Shown: positions 7,708-16,552 of the stretch, in pieces
How positions within the stretch are numbered: position 1 is the first letter of the stretch
How the letters are laid out: every line of letters begins with the position of its first letter
Origin: an uncultured Verrucomicrobiales bacterium
GTDB lineage: Bacteria; Verrucomicrobiota; Verrucomicrobiia; Verrucomicrobiales; Akkermansiaceae
Assembly: GCA_937944055.1 (NCBI GenBank)
Contig: CALDZJ010000003.1
Span: 1-59,968 of the forward strand
Length of the DNA: 59,968 nucleotides
Direction of reading: 5' to 3'
Program-made: the position numbers and the translations under genes
Notes under the pieces: generated by a model
Database searches by the model: none
Told to the model about the DNA's origin: nothing
The model's input: the letters and a program-made list of their open reading frames with translations, nothing else

Positions 7708-8601
7708 ATGAAGTTCCTATCAATCGAAGAATCAAGCGCCAGCCACTTGGAGTCCCTCATTTTTCTCGCTGCCGAGATGAAGTCCACTCGGGGCTCCCAC
7801 TTAAATCAGCCGCTCGCTGGCCAAACCTGGGCCATCATCTTCACCAAGGCCTCTACCCGCACCCGCGTTTCATTTGAAGTTGGGATCCGGGAGCTTGGCG
7901 GCAACGTCATGTTTCTTTCCAAAAATGACATCCAGCTCGGACGTGGCGAAGCGATTAAAGACACCGCGCGCGTCCTTGGCCGCATGGTCCACGGCGCCGT
8001 CATTCGGACCTTTGCCCAGCAAGACGTCATCGATTTTTATCACTACTCAGGCATTCCCACCATCAATGCCCTCACCGATGCAGAGCACCCTTGCCAAATC
8101 CTTGCTGACCTCCTGACGATCCGCGAAAAACTCGGCACCTGGGAGGGGAAAAAAATCGTCTTCATCGGCGATGGCGATAACAACATGTCCCGTTCTTGGA
8201 TGTGGGCAGCCAAGCACCTCGGCTTTGAATTGGTAGTGGCCGCGCCCCAGTCTTGCATGCCCCCACAAGAGTTCATGGATCAGCTCGCTGCACCAAATGT
8301 CACCCTCACCACAGATCCCGCCGCCGCCGCCGCCGGAGCTGATGTCATTAATACCGATGTCTGGCTCTCAATGGGCCAAGAAGGACAGGCTGAAAAAGAG
8401 GCCCTCTTTGGAGATTACCAAGTGAATGAGCAGCTCCTCTCTCATTGTCACCCAGGCCACATCGTCCTGCATTGCCTGCCAGCTTATCGTGAAAAAGAAA
8501 TCACCGAGGCCGTCTTAGAAAATCACGCTGACACCATTTTCCAGCAAGCCGAAAACCGCCTTCATGCGCAAAAGGCTGTCCTCGCGACTCTCGTGAAATG
8601 A
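7708..8601 (+). CDS. argF: Ornithine carbamoyltransferase
   Basis: A 297-residue enzyme that makes citrulline from ornithine and carbamoyl phosphate in arginine synthesis. The carbamoyl-phosphate site STRTR is at 49-53, HPCQILADL follows in mid-protein, DVWLSMGQE marks the ornithine domain, and HCLPAYR carries the catalytic Cys. I chose ATG 7708 because it gives the family length and start (MKFLSIEE). An in-frame ATG at 7555 would add 51 residues of low-complexity Lys/Ser sequence with no counterpart. No other arginine gene is adjacent. The gtrA-like gene begins within its stop codon. Confidence 0.92.
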   Translation: MKFLSIEESSASHLESLIFLAAEMKSTRGSHLNQPLAGQTWAIIFTKASTRTRVSFEVGIRELGGNVMFLSKNDIQLGRGEAIKDTARVLGRMVHGAVIRTFAQQDVIDFYHYSGIPTINALTDAEHPCQILADLLTIREKLGTWEGKKIVFIGDGDNNMSRSWMWAAKHLGFELVVAAPQSCMPPQEFMDQLAAPNVTLTTDPAAAAAGADVINTDVWLSMGQEGQAEKEALFGDYQVNEQLLSHCHPGHIVLHCLPAYREKEITEAVLENHADTIFQQAENRLHAQKAVLATLVK

Positions 8602-9095
8602 TCACCCGTGAGCTTCGCAAAGCGTGGTCATTTTTTCGCGAAAAGGGCCTCAAGGAAAGCATCCTCTCACGCGAGGTCCCCTTCTTAATTCAATTCGGGA
8701 AATATGGACTTTGCGGAGTCCTCTCGGTCCTCGTCTTGGCAGCGATCATCGCCTTAGGAGAAGGATATTTCCCACAGTATTTCTCGCCTGAACTCACAGC
8801 GCGGACACTCGCTTGGAACACCGCCCTCCTGCACCTCATCGCCTTCATTCCCGCTAACTTTACGGCATACGGGCTGAACCGCTGGCTCGTCTTCACGCCC
8901 GGTCGCCACACCCCCCAACGGGAGCTCACCCTCTTCACTCTCATTTCTTTTCTGAGCTTCTCCCTCGGCGAGCTCATCCCTTTTTGGCTGATTCAGAACC
9001 TCGAGATACCGCGCGCCCTCATCCACTTCTCCTTCATCATCTCCTCAGCGCTCGTCAACTTCATCTGCCGTAAGTTCCTCGTCTTCGAGAACTGA
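8598..9095 (+). CDS. GtrA-like membrane protein
   Basis: A 165-residue protein with four predicted membrane helices and the GtrA-family landmarks: FGKYGLCGVLS at the first helix, NRWLVF after the second or third, and FICRKFLVF at the C-terminus. GtrA-family proteins are thought to flip lipid-linked sugars across the inner membrane for O-antigen or cell-wall glycosylation. The start overlaps the argF stop (ATGA). A GtrB-like transferase lies at 10421-11386 on the opposite strand. The 3' end overlaps the convergent membrane-protein gene by 51 bases. Confidence 0.8.
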   Translation: MITRELRKAWSFFREKGLKESILSREVPFLIQFGKYGLCGVLSVLVLAAIIALGEGYFPQYFSPELTARTLAWNTALLHLIAFIPANFTAYGLNRWLVFTPGRHTPQRELTLFTLISFLSFSLGELIPFWLIQNLEIPRALIHFSFIISSALVNFICRKFLVFEN

Positions 9096-10418
9096 CCATT
9101 CTTCCAGCGGCACCTTAGCCTCTAAGAAATCGGGCTTCTTCGTGAGATATGCTTCTAAAAGCATCTCACTTTTTACCTGAAATGGCTGATAGCCAATCTC
9201 GTCAGGATTTAAAATGACAGCTCGCACCTCTCCCTCACTCCAAACATAGCTCAAAACAGAATTCGTCCAGCCCCAGTGACTGATCCCTCCATGATCTGCC
9301 GGTTTTACAAAGCCCCTTTCACTTTGCAGGATCTCCTTGAAATCACGGCGGAAGTCCAGCCAGCTTTGCAAATGCCGCACATGGAGAATTGAGAGAGCTA
9401 AAATTAAGCCACCCACCACGAGAGCACATTTCCGATGAAAGCGGAAGCAAGAGAGGCTGGCCATCCCCGCCACCAGCATCAGCAAAGGAAGCGCCGTCAG
9501 GGTAAGGGTCCTTGTCGCAAAAGAAATCCCTCCCATAATCCCAGGCGAAAAAAGCGAAATCACGCCGATCACAAGAGGCGTGACCCAGCCCGCCACCCCC
9601 AGCTTGCTCGATTGCAGAAGATGGCCCAGCGCGGTCAGAACGACAAAGGATAAGCCCATCCACGGATAAGGATGGGCAAGCGATCCTAAAATCGCACCCA
9701 GAAAGTGGCCGCGATTTTCCGGATCTCGAGGGTTGAGAATCCAGTAAAGCGCGATCATGACCGCCGCCGCCGCAAGGATCGCAAAAACACAACTCCACCC
9801 CTTTTGCCAACGCGATTCACTCAACCACGCTCGGAAGAGGAAGAGCAGGGAGAAGAGCGTCCCCGAGACCAGCGCCGTCTCATAAAGCTTCAGATGAACC
9901 AGCAGTAAAGCCGCCACCAAGACTTGCTCCAGCGCCGTAAGCGGACGCCTTAAAATCGCGAGATAAAAAATCGGCCACGCGATCGAGAGCAGCACCATGT
10001 GTTCACCATAAATCAAACACCACCCCGCTAGATTTAAACTCGCCAGCGAGATGAGATAAAAGGCGATGAGCGCCGGATTTTCCCGCGTGGCGTAAAGTGA
10101 AATCACAAAGCTCAACAAAAAGGGAAACCAGATCCCCAGACCAAAGAACACCTCTAACAGCTTCAGATCGCTCACCCCAGATCGCAGCGCCCAAACCAGA
10201 GGCCACTGTGACATGAGCTCAGCATGTGCGCGCGAGGGCGCGATCTCCGTAAAGCCCCCTTTATCGAGAATCATCGCGAAGTAAAAAGAACCATCACTCC
10301 CGAAGTAGGTATCGGCGGAAAAACCCAGCCACAAGGCCCCAGAAATGATCAAGAACAGCGCCACGGCCCAGCCCCGGATCACCCCAGATTTTAATGCGAT
10401 CTCCTGCCTCACGTTCAT
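9045..10418 (-). CDS. Polytopic membrane protein, possibly a GtrC-like glycosyltransferase
   Basis: A 457-residue protein with about ten hydrophobic helices and a short acidic C-terminal tail (VLEDEELTADEVDER). A large first periplasmic loop follows helix 1 and contains YFGSDGSFYFAMILDKGG, the place where GT-C transferases carry their acidic catalytic residues. I see no strict family signature. It starts 2 bases after the GT2 stop, so the two are surely co-transcribed, and a GtrA-like gene converges on it. By analogy with gtrABC sets it may transfer the lipid-linked sugar to its acceptor; that is inference. Confidence 0.6.
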   Translation of the reverse strand: MNVRQEIALKSGVIRGWAVALFLIISGALWLGFSADTYFGSDGSFYFAMILDKGGFTEIAPSRAHAELMSQWPLVWALRSGVSDLKLLEVFFGLGIWFPFLLSFVISLYATRENPALIAFYLISLASLNLAGWCLIYGEHMVLLSIAWPIFYLAILRRPLTALEQVLVAALLLVHLKLYETALVSGTLFSLLFLFRAWLSESRWQKGWSCVFAILAAAAVMIALYWILNPRDPENRGHFLGAILGSLAHPYPWMGLSFVVLTALGHLLQSSKLGVAGWVTPLVIGVISLFSPGIMGGISFATRTLTLTALPLLMLVAGMASLSCFRFHRKCALVVGGLILALSILHVRHLQSWLDFRRDFKEILQSERGFVKPADHGGISHWGWTNSVLSYVWSEGEVRAVILNPDEIGYQPFQVKSEMLLEAYLTKKPDFLEAKVPLEEWSVLEDEELTADEVDER

Positions 10419-10420
10419 CC

Positions 10421-11386
10421 CTATTTTTCCAAACCGAGCTTCTCCGCCACCAAGAACTCAGGCCGCCCCTTCACCTCAGTGTAGATCCGGTTCAGATATT
10501 CCCCAATCACTCCGAGGAAGAGTAACTGCACTCCTCCCAAAAATAAAATCGTCACAATTGTCGCCGCGAATCCCGGCACAATCGGCAAGCCCATCGCCTG
10601 AAAGGGGCCGGGGTAGATCTTTTGGACGACAAAAAACAGCGCCCCCAAGGCTGAAAAAAATGACACCATTAAACCCACGTATGAGGCCAGCCTTAAGGGC
10701 ACCCCGCTGAAAGAAAAAAGACCATCGCTCGCCAGTCCCAGCAACTTACGGAAGGTATACTTCGGCTCCCCTGCGAAGCGGGCACTCCGCTCATACTCCA
10801 CCCCCGTTTGCCGAAAGCCAGACCAAGCACGCAGCCCTCGGAGGAAGCGGTTCTTCTCCGGAAAGGCCACTAAAGTATCCACGACCTTACGATCGAGCAG
10901 GCTGAAATCACCGGAATCGAGAGGGAAATTCTCAATCTCCGTCACGGACTTCATGAGGCGATAAAAGCAGTAATAAGCCGCTCTTTTAAAGATCCCCTCC
11001 TTACGCTTTTTACGCACCGCATAGACCACCTCGAAGCCCTCGCGCCACTTTTCAATGAGCTCCTGGATAAACTCAGGAGGATCCTGCAAATCTGCATCAA
11101 TAATCGCTACAACTTCCCCCGAAGCCGCTTCTAAGCCAGCGGAGACCGCGGATTGATGGCCAAAGTTCCGGCTTAGAACGATGAGTTTCCACTGCGGATT
11201 CCGGGCATGTTGCTCGCGGAGTAAGTCCACCGTCCGATCGCGTGATCCGTCATCGATACAGATCACTTCGTGCTGCTCCGGCCAATCTTGCGCGATTTTT
11301 TCAATCCGCGCAAAGAGGGCAGGAAGTGAGTCCTCCTCGTTATAACACGGGACGATCACGCTCAGCGATTTAGGACTCTCTTTCAT
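10421..11386 (-). CDS. Family 2 glycosyltransferase, GtrB/DPM1-like
   Basis: A 321-residue membrane-anchored GT-A transferase. The N-terminal catalytic domain shows SVIVPCYNEEDSLPAL, the nucleotide-binding IDDGSRD, LSRNFGHQSAVSAGL, and the metal-binding DADLQDPPE. Two C-terminal hydrophobic helices follow (YVGLMVSFFSALGALFFV, VTILFLGGVQLLFLGVIGEYLNRIY). This layout is that of polyprenyl-phosphate glucosyl/mannosyltransferases such as GtrB and DPM synthase. It should load a sugar onto bactoprenol phosphate at the inner face of the membrane. It lies 44 bases after the sulfatase-fold gene and 2 bases before the polytopic protein gene, probably one transcript. Confidence 0.88.
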   Translation of the reverse strand: MKESPKSLSVIVPCYNEEDSLPALFARIEKIAQDWPEQHEVICIDDGSRDRTVDLLREQHARNPQWKLIVLSRNFGHQSAVSAGLEAASGEVVAIIDADLQDPPEFIQELIEKWREGFEVVYAVRKKRKEGIFKRAAYYCFYRLMKSVTEIENFPLDSGDFSLLDRKVVDTLVAFPEKNRFLRGLRAWSGFRQTGVEYERSARFAGEPKYTFRKLLGLASDGLFSFSGVPLRLASYVGLMVSFFSALGALFFVVQKIYPGPFQAMGLPIVPGFAATIVTILFLGGVQLLFLGVIGEYLNRIYTEVKGRPEFLVAEKLGLEK

Positions 11387-11430
11387 GGCAACGGAATATC
11401 GGTATCACCCAAGAAGGGCAGCGGCAACCC

Positions 11431-13605
11431 TCAGAGTGAGGGCTCAAGCAGTTGGAATTTTTCAAAGAGACGCGCAGGCGCATCGGGGAATTTTTCGAGA
11501 AGAAGTTTTTGCCACTCCGCTGGCTCGATCGCCTGAATGAGACTCCCTTCCGGCCCGATGATATCGTCCAGATGAATTTGCTCAGGAGGCTCATATGAGA
11601 ATGGATTCTCCCAGCGAAAAGTCGCGACCCAGCCATCACGATACCACGCCATGCAGACTCCACTCACCCCCGTATTGCAAGCAAAGCTAATTTGCGTCCG
11701 CTCCTCCTTCACCGGCTGAAGGAGGGAGCGCCCGATCAATCTATCATCCACCGGCAAGCCGAGTAAATCTCGCAAGCTGGGCAAGAGATCCAGATGCGAG
11801 GCAGAAGGCTGCGGCGGAGCTTCCATCCCTTTTGGCCATTTGATGAAAAGCGGCACCTGCGTTTGCGCCGGCAAGAGTGAGGAACTGTGGAACCAACTCC
11901 CATTCTCGTAGAACTCCTCACCATGGTCTCCCGTAACAATGAAGAGACTCTTCTCGTAACGGCCCATTTTTTTGAGCTCCTCTACAAATTCCTTCACCTG
12001 AAAATCCAGCCATGCAATCGAGTTATAGTATCGCCTCTTAAAGGAGCTAATCTCCTCATCACTCGGGAAGGTGGGAATGCCTGACCCCTCAAAATAATCC
12101 TCATAAGGAAGTTCAAAGTCCTCCGCCCAGCGGTAACCATAATGAGTCGAATCCAGCGCAATGAAATGAAAGTTCCCGCTCGATGGTGAGGCCTTTAAGG
12201 ACTTCAAAGCAGAGGCGAAGGATGCCTTCTCTCGCTGCGGAATCTGCGAGTAATAGTCTTGCCAATGAATCTCCCCCTCGGGCGACTGCTGGAGGACTTG
12301 GTAGATTTCCTCCGAGGAGCCGAAGCTTGTCGCCCCCATATTCCGGTAGGAGAGATCACACACCGTGCGGATTTCCATGCGGTAGTCCGCCTTTTCTAAA
12401 AGATCAAACCAAGCTGGCGTGCCGAGCTGATTTTCCTCTAAAAAAGAAGCCTTATCGCGAGACCAGAACACTGGAAGCACTCCATGAAAGAGACCATACC
12501 AAGACAGGGCCGTGGAATTTGAAGGAGCCCAAGTCCGCCCTAAGACTTGGCATTCATGATCACGAAAATGACTCAAAAACGGCGCGTGCTCTGGAGAAAT
12601 CGCATCCTGCCGCGTGCTCTCCATCATAATAATGAAGATGTCTGGGCGCGTGCCATCAGCTAAGGGAGCCCCCTCGGCAGGCGGGTTCACCTTTGGAAAA
12701 AACTTCACCTGAAACTCCGCCACTCCGAGCGGTGGCTCCATCCCCTTCGTCAGATGAATATCATACACATTATGTTCCCAGCGCAGAGCATTGCGCGACT
12801 TCCAGTTCGTCCCCACATACTTCTCCGCCCACACTCCGCCCCACAAACCGAGAAGAAAGATCACCAAAATCCAGCGCCTCGGCTGTAAACGCGACGCCCA
12901 TTTTAGGTCCGCTAACCAATGGCAAATGAGATAAATTCCCCACACCAGCGCAAAGAAACCGAGCACCACCACCCATGAGGGCAGCGCCACTCCGCTGGAG
13001 GCTAGATTAGCGCCAAGGTCAAAGCGCCCCGCTTCATCCAATTGATTCAGAAGGTTAATGATGGGGTTTTTCCAAGTGATAATCGCGATGAAATCCGCCA
13101 AAACCACAAAAGGGAAACAGGCCGCAATCACCCAAGGCCAGCGCCGCATCCGCCGCGGAGCCAGCGCTCCAGCCAGACCACACGCCAACCAATAAATCCC
13201 CACCACCACCGCTCCGGTCAAAACCCGACCCAGCATCGCACTCATCTTCTCCAGCCACGTGAACGGAAAACCATCTAAAACAAGATAGTTATGGAGACCA
13301 TAAACTCCCACCGAAAGAGTGAACCACATCCAGTGAAATTGATGCTTCTCACCGCACCATCTCCGGAAGCTGCCCAGCATCGTCCCCCCAGATAATTTGA
13401 TCCAGAGAAGACCACCCACTGCCGCTCCGCCCAGCCCCCACCAAATCGCAAGAATCATGTTCGAGCCAAAGCTGCCAGCCCCCTTGATCCACGGAGCGCG
13501 AGGACCATCAAAAGCGATCGCCAAAAAGAATGGCAAAAGCGCCAACAAAGCTCCCCCCATCCAAAGGGGGCCGTGCCAACGATCACTCAGTTTCCGATTC
13601 ATCAC
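11431..13605 (-). CDS. Membrane sulfatase/phosphotransferase-fold protein
   Basis: A 724-residue protein. The N-terminal third has six or seven hydrophobic helices. The C-terminal part is an alkaline-phosphatase-superfamily domain: PDIFIIMMESTRQD (first metal-binding motif with the nucleophile region near ESTRQD), SNSTALSWYGLFHG, FIALDSTHYGY, and VTGDHGEEFYENGSWFHSSSL carrying the DHG-E and His metal ligands. The architecture matches LPS phosphoethanolamine transferases, LTA synthases and membrane sulfatases. The substrate is probably a lipid or surface glycan. The neighbouring GT2 and polytopic protein genes support envelope-glycan modification. Confidence 0.78.
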   Translation of the reverse strand: MMNRKLSDRWHGPLWMGGALLALLPFFLAIAFDGPRAPWIKGAGSFGSNMILAIWWGLGGAAVGGLLWIKLSGGTMLGSFRRWCGEKHQFHWMWFTLSVGVYGLHNYLVLDGFPFTWLEKMSAMLGRVLTGAVVVGIYWLACGLAGALAPRRMRRWPWVIAACFPFVVLADFIAIITWKNPIINLLNQLDEAGRFDLGANLASSGVALPSWVVVLGFFALVWGIYLICHWLADLKWASRLQPRRWILVIFLLGLWGGVWAEKYVGTNWKSRNALRWEHNVYDIHLTKGMEPPLGVAEFQVKFFPKVNPPAEGAPLADGTRPDIFIIMMESTRQDAISPEHAPFLSHFRDHECQVLGRTWAPSNSTALSWYGLFHGVLPVFWSRDKASFLEENQLGTPAWFDLLEKADYRMEIRTVCDLSYRNMGATSFGSSEEIYQVLQQSPEGEIHWQDYYSQIPQREKASFASALKSLKASPSSGNFHFIALDSTHYGYRWAEDFELPYEDYFEGSGIPTFPSDEEISSFKRRYYNSIAWLDFQVKEFVEELKKMGRYEKSLFIVTGDHGEEFYENGSWFHSSSLLPAQTQVPLFIKWPKGMEAPPQPSASHLDLLPSLRDLLGLPVDDRLIGRSLLQPVKEERTQISFACNTGVSGVCMAWYRDGWVATFRWENPFSYEPPEQIHLDDIIGPEGSLIQAIEPAEWQKLLLEKFPDAPARLFEKFQLLEPSL

Positions 13606-13651
13606 GAGTCCGCACTTGCGGGGGCGGCTGTGGTATCACGACTCAGCAAGG

Positions 13652-13718
13652 GAAGCAACATTCCTGCCGAAGCAACATTCCTGCCGTTCTCGGCTTTCCT
13701 CAGCTTTCCTCGGCTTTC
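13652..13718. repeat. Two short tandem repeats in an intergenic gap
   Basis: A 17-base unit GAAGCAACATTCCTGCC is repeated exactly twice (13652-13668, 13669-13685). It is followed by three copies of a 10-base unit, CTCGGCTTTC/CTCAGCTTTC/CTCGGCTTTC (13689-13718). They lie upstream of the sulfatase-fold gene. No function is evident; slippage is likely. Confidence 0.85.
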
Positions 13719-13770
13719 TCACCCCTACCTGCGCCCGATGATATAAGCCTACGAGCCTCGATGAAGCGAA

Positions 13771-14904
13771 TCACTCCGAAAGGACGCCCGGCTTGATCTT
13801 AAAAATCACGGAGGCCGCCATCACAGGATCTAATCGCTCTTTTAGGGAAATCTGAATCGCCTCCTTGCTTCGTGAAAGCGTTCCGCTGAAGTATTCTTTC
13901 CCATCGAGCGTGATCTGAAGGGCTTCATCTAGATCAATTAATTCATCGCTCAAATAAAGTGTCAGTTCCTCACCGCCCCCTCCCGTAATCGCGATTTTCT
14001 GTCCTGTCACCTCCGCTTTAATGAGGCCTTTGGGCTGACCCCCTAGCCAATAAAAGCGCTCCGAGCGAATCCGAGATTTCCCCCAGATGACTTTCTTTGG
14101 CCACGCCTTGCGGGTCTGCTTTCCCATCCACGGGACCGCCTCTGCATCTTTCTTATTCATCCAATGCCCCTCCTCGGGATAAATCGTCACCTTATGTTCA
14201 TAGCCTCCTCTTTCTTTCTGCAATTTTGCCAATTTCACCTTCCACTCAGCGGCCACTTTATTGCGCTGATAGGCACTATCTTTCCCGCCCATATAGATCC
14301 GGAAGGGCAACTGATGCAGTCCATCTGCTGAGGCATCATTCGGATGGCCCGCCATCATACTTGCCGCCCCGAAGCGATCCGCGAGACGCGGAGCCAGTTG
14401 ATAAACCCCATCCCCCCCAGCAGAAAAACCCATCAGATAGACCCGATCCGGATCCACCCCATGCTGCGCCACCATCTCCTCGATCAGTTTGGAAAAAAGA
14501 AGATCAATGTGAGGCTCGTGCCAGAGATTCCAAGTGTTCGTGGGAGCCCGGGGCGCCACATACCATCCCTCCTCTGGCACATAGAGGCCGATTTGATTGA
14601 TCCACTGTTGATCGTTCACTCGGGGCTGAGTTCCACCCCCGCCATGCATCGAAATATAAAGAGCGCGTTCACCCTTCTTCGCCTCACCATAGAGCTTCCC
14701 AGCGCAGCGCATCTTCTGATCAGCAGCCTCAATTTCAAAGTAAACAAAGCCACCTTCGATCGCTCTCATATCGATCCCCCGGCTCGCTGAAAGCTCTTGA
14801 TAGATCTCCTTTTTGACCTGAGCAGCCTCTTCTTTCGTCAGCCCGCCCAACGCAGATCCCACGAGGCATAAGAGTCCAAAAAATCGCCGCAATTGCTTCA
14901 TCAT
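13771..14904 (-). CDS. Secreted alpha/beta-hydrolase, esterase-like
   Basis: A 377-residue exported hydrolase if translation starts at ATG 14904 (MMKQLRRFFGLLCLVGSALGG, a good signal peptide). The open frame reaches further upstream, but that leader is Arg/Ser rich and unlikely. Catalytic elements are an oxyanion region MHGGGG, the nucleophile elbow GFSAGGDG, an acid probably in GGKDSAYQ, and His in EEGHWMNKK. This is the layout of PHB-depolymerase/acetyl-xylan-esterase-like enzymes. A C-terminal strand-rich extension follows (ITGGGGEELTLYLSDELIDLDE). The substrate is not readable. bioA lies 85 bases upstream on the same strand. Confidence 0.75.
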   Translation of the reverse strand: MMKQLRRFFGLLCLVGSALGGLTKEEAAQVKKEIYQELSASRGIDMRAIEGGFVYFEIEAADQKMRCAGKLYGEAKKGERALYISMHGGGGTQPRVNDQQWINQIGLYVPEEGWYVAPRAPTNTWNLWHEPHIDLLFSKLIEEMVAQHGVDPDRVYLMGFSAGGDGVYQLAPRLADRFGAASMMAGHPNDASADGLHQLPFRIYMGGKDSAYQRNKVAAEWKVKLAKLQKERGGYEHKVTIYPEEGHWMNKKDAEAVPWMGKQTRKAWPKKVIWGKSRIRSERFYWLGGQPKGLIKAEVTGQKIAITGGGGEELTLYLSDELIDLDEALQITLDGKEYFSGTLSRSKEAIQISLKERLDPVMAASVIFKIKPGVLSE

Positions 14905-14989
14905 AAAAGTAAGAATAAGCCCCCTTTTCAAAGAGGCTATCATTTTAAGCTCCCAATTTTCCCGCGAAACCGATCGAGCTCCCCGCTGC

Positions 14990-16189
14990 TCACTCCGGCA
15001 TCGCCGCGAGGAGAAAGTCCATTTCACAATCAGAAATACAAAGCGGCGGCATCACCACGATGGTATTTAAAATCGGCCTCGTGAGCACTCCGCGCGCCCT
15101 AAGATCTTGGCAAAATTTCTGCCCGCAGCCCTCAATATCTACTCCGATGATAAGCCCCACACGGCGGATCGCTTTCACGAAGGATTTGTCACGCAGCCCA
15201 GCTTCAAGGTAGGCCCCTTTCCGCTCCACCTCCGCAAGGGTGTTTTCTTTTTCAAAGATCGCCAAGCTAGCCAACGCCGCCGCACAGCCCAAGGCATTCC
15301 CCGTGTAACTATGACCGTAGTAAAAGGTCCGCTCCGCTCCCTTAAACCCCTCATAAATTTCCGCCGTAGTCAGAGTTGCAGCAAGAGGCATGCACCCTCC
15401 CGTGAGCCCCTTTGCAAGACACAAAAAATCTGGAATGACCTCTTCATTCTGACAAGCAAACATCTTACCCGTCCGCCCGAAGCCCGTCATAACTTCATCG
15501 AGAATAAGATGGATCCCCCTCTCAGAGGACCACTGGCGAAGGTCCCGGAGCATCCCTCGCGGCCAAGTCCGCATCTGATTGACCCCTTGGATCAAGGGCT
15601 CAATCACCACCGCAGAAGCCGTCTCCACCACCACTTGCGGAAGCGCGGCCACCTCCGCAAAAGAACTCACCCGGTAAACCTGTAAGCCCGCCTCTGCGTA
15701 ACCTTTTAAAAAACGCGAAACCCCACCCGCCGATGCCGCTCCGAGAGTATCGCCATGATAGGCATTCTCAAAAGCGATGATTCCGTCTCTCTCGCCGCGC
15801 CCGCTCCCTTCATTTTGCTGCCGCCATTGCAGAGACATTTTAAAAGCCACCTCCAGCGCCGTAGAGCCATCGTCTGAGAAAAAACACCTCTCAAGAGTTC
15901 GCGGAAAAAAACCGCAAAGCTTCTCCGCCAACTCGCTCGCCCGATCATTCGCCAAGCCGAGATACGAACTATGGCACAGCCGCGCCGCCTGCTCCTGAAT
16001 CGCCTGAACCAGATCGGGGTGAGCATGACCGTGGATATTTGTCCAAATGCTCGAATTCGCATCCAAGTAGCGCTGCCCCTCCACATCAATCAGCCAACTC
16101 CCCTCCCCGCGAGACAGCACTACCGGATCCTCATTCTCCCATACTTCTTGGTCCGTGAATGGGTGCCACGCATGAGCGTGATCCGCCAT
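14990..16189 (-). CDS. bioA: Adenosylmethionine-8-amino-7-oxononanoate aminotransferase
   Basis: A 399-residue class III PLP aminotransferase of biotin synthesis, converting KAPA to DAPA with S-adenosylmethionine as amino donor. The N-terminus HAWHPFTDQEVW is the BioA hallmark. Further landmarks are SSIWTNIHGHAHP, DDGSTALEVAFKMSLQW, AYHGDTLGA, ILDEVMTGFGRTG and the PLP lysine in CLAKGLTGG. ATG 16189 places the WHPFT motif at the usual distance from the start and leaves 7 bases to the upstream gene. ATG 16216 would overlap that gene by 20 bases. No other biotin gene is in the window. Confidence 0.9.
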   Translation of the reverse strand: MADHAHAWHPFTDQEVWENEDPVVLSRGEGSWLIDVEGQRYLDANSSIWTNIHGHAHPDLVQAIQEQAARLCHSSYLGLANDRASELAEKLCGFFPRTLERCFFSDDGSTALEVAFKMSLQWRQQNEGSGRGERDGIIAFENAYHGDTLGAASAGGVSRFLKGYAEAGLQVYRVSSFAEVAALPQVVVETASAVVIEPLIQGVNQMRTWPRGMLRDLRQWSSERGIHLILDEVMTGFGRTGKMFACQNEEVIPDFLCLAKGLTGGCMPLAATLTTAEIYEGFKGAERTFYYGHSYTGNALGCAAALASLAIFEKENTLAEVERKGAYLEAGLRDKSFVKAIRRVGLIIGVDIEGCGQKFCQDLRARGVLTRPILNTIVVMPPLCISDCEMDFLLAAMPE

Positions 16190-16196
16190 CACCCAC

Positions 16197-16457
16197 TTAT
16201 TGCGGTGGGCCTTCATTTGTTTTACCCAGTAATTTATCCACCTTGGCCACCAAGTTCCACGCGATCCGTTTGCGCTGATATTTCCGCCAGAGCACCTCAC
16301 GAAGAGCCTCCCAATCCTCCTTCTTAGGAGGGTTCAACTTATGCCAACGCTCCTCCTCCTTATCCTTCGTATAGAGTTCAAAGCGCCCTCCATGATAATT
16401 CGCCCGCCAAAAGCGGACCTCCTCACCGTTCTGCTCACGCCATTGATGCCTCGTCAT
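16197..16457 (-). CDS. Small hypothetical protein (86 residues)
   Basis: A charged soluble protein rich in Trp, Lys and Glu (MTRHQWREQNGEEVRFWRAN at the start, EDWEALREVLWRKYQRKRIAW in the middle). No signal, membrane helix or cysteine motif. It lies 7 bases upstream of the chosen bioA start on the same strand, so it is probably co-transcribed. I do not recognise a family. The regular amphipathic spacing, sensible codon use and placement argue that it is real. Confidence 0.55.
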   Translation of the reverse strand: MTRHQWREQNGEEVRFWRANYHGGRFELYTKDKEEERWHKLNPPKKEDWEALREVLWRKYQRKRIAWNLVAKVDKLLGKTNEGPPQ

Positions 16458-16552
16458 GCCTGCATTAAAGGTCCGTCTCGCTCATAAATCCAAGATTCAA
16501 TTTCTGGATTCGGAGTTTCCCTCCCGCCCCGATTCTGAGCTAGTCTCGCGCC

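Noticed and set aside
16190-16300. Longer bioA start
   Set aside because: The extension lies within the upstream small gene and codes nothing like the BioA N-terminus.
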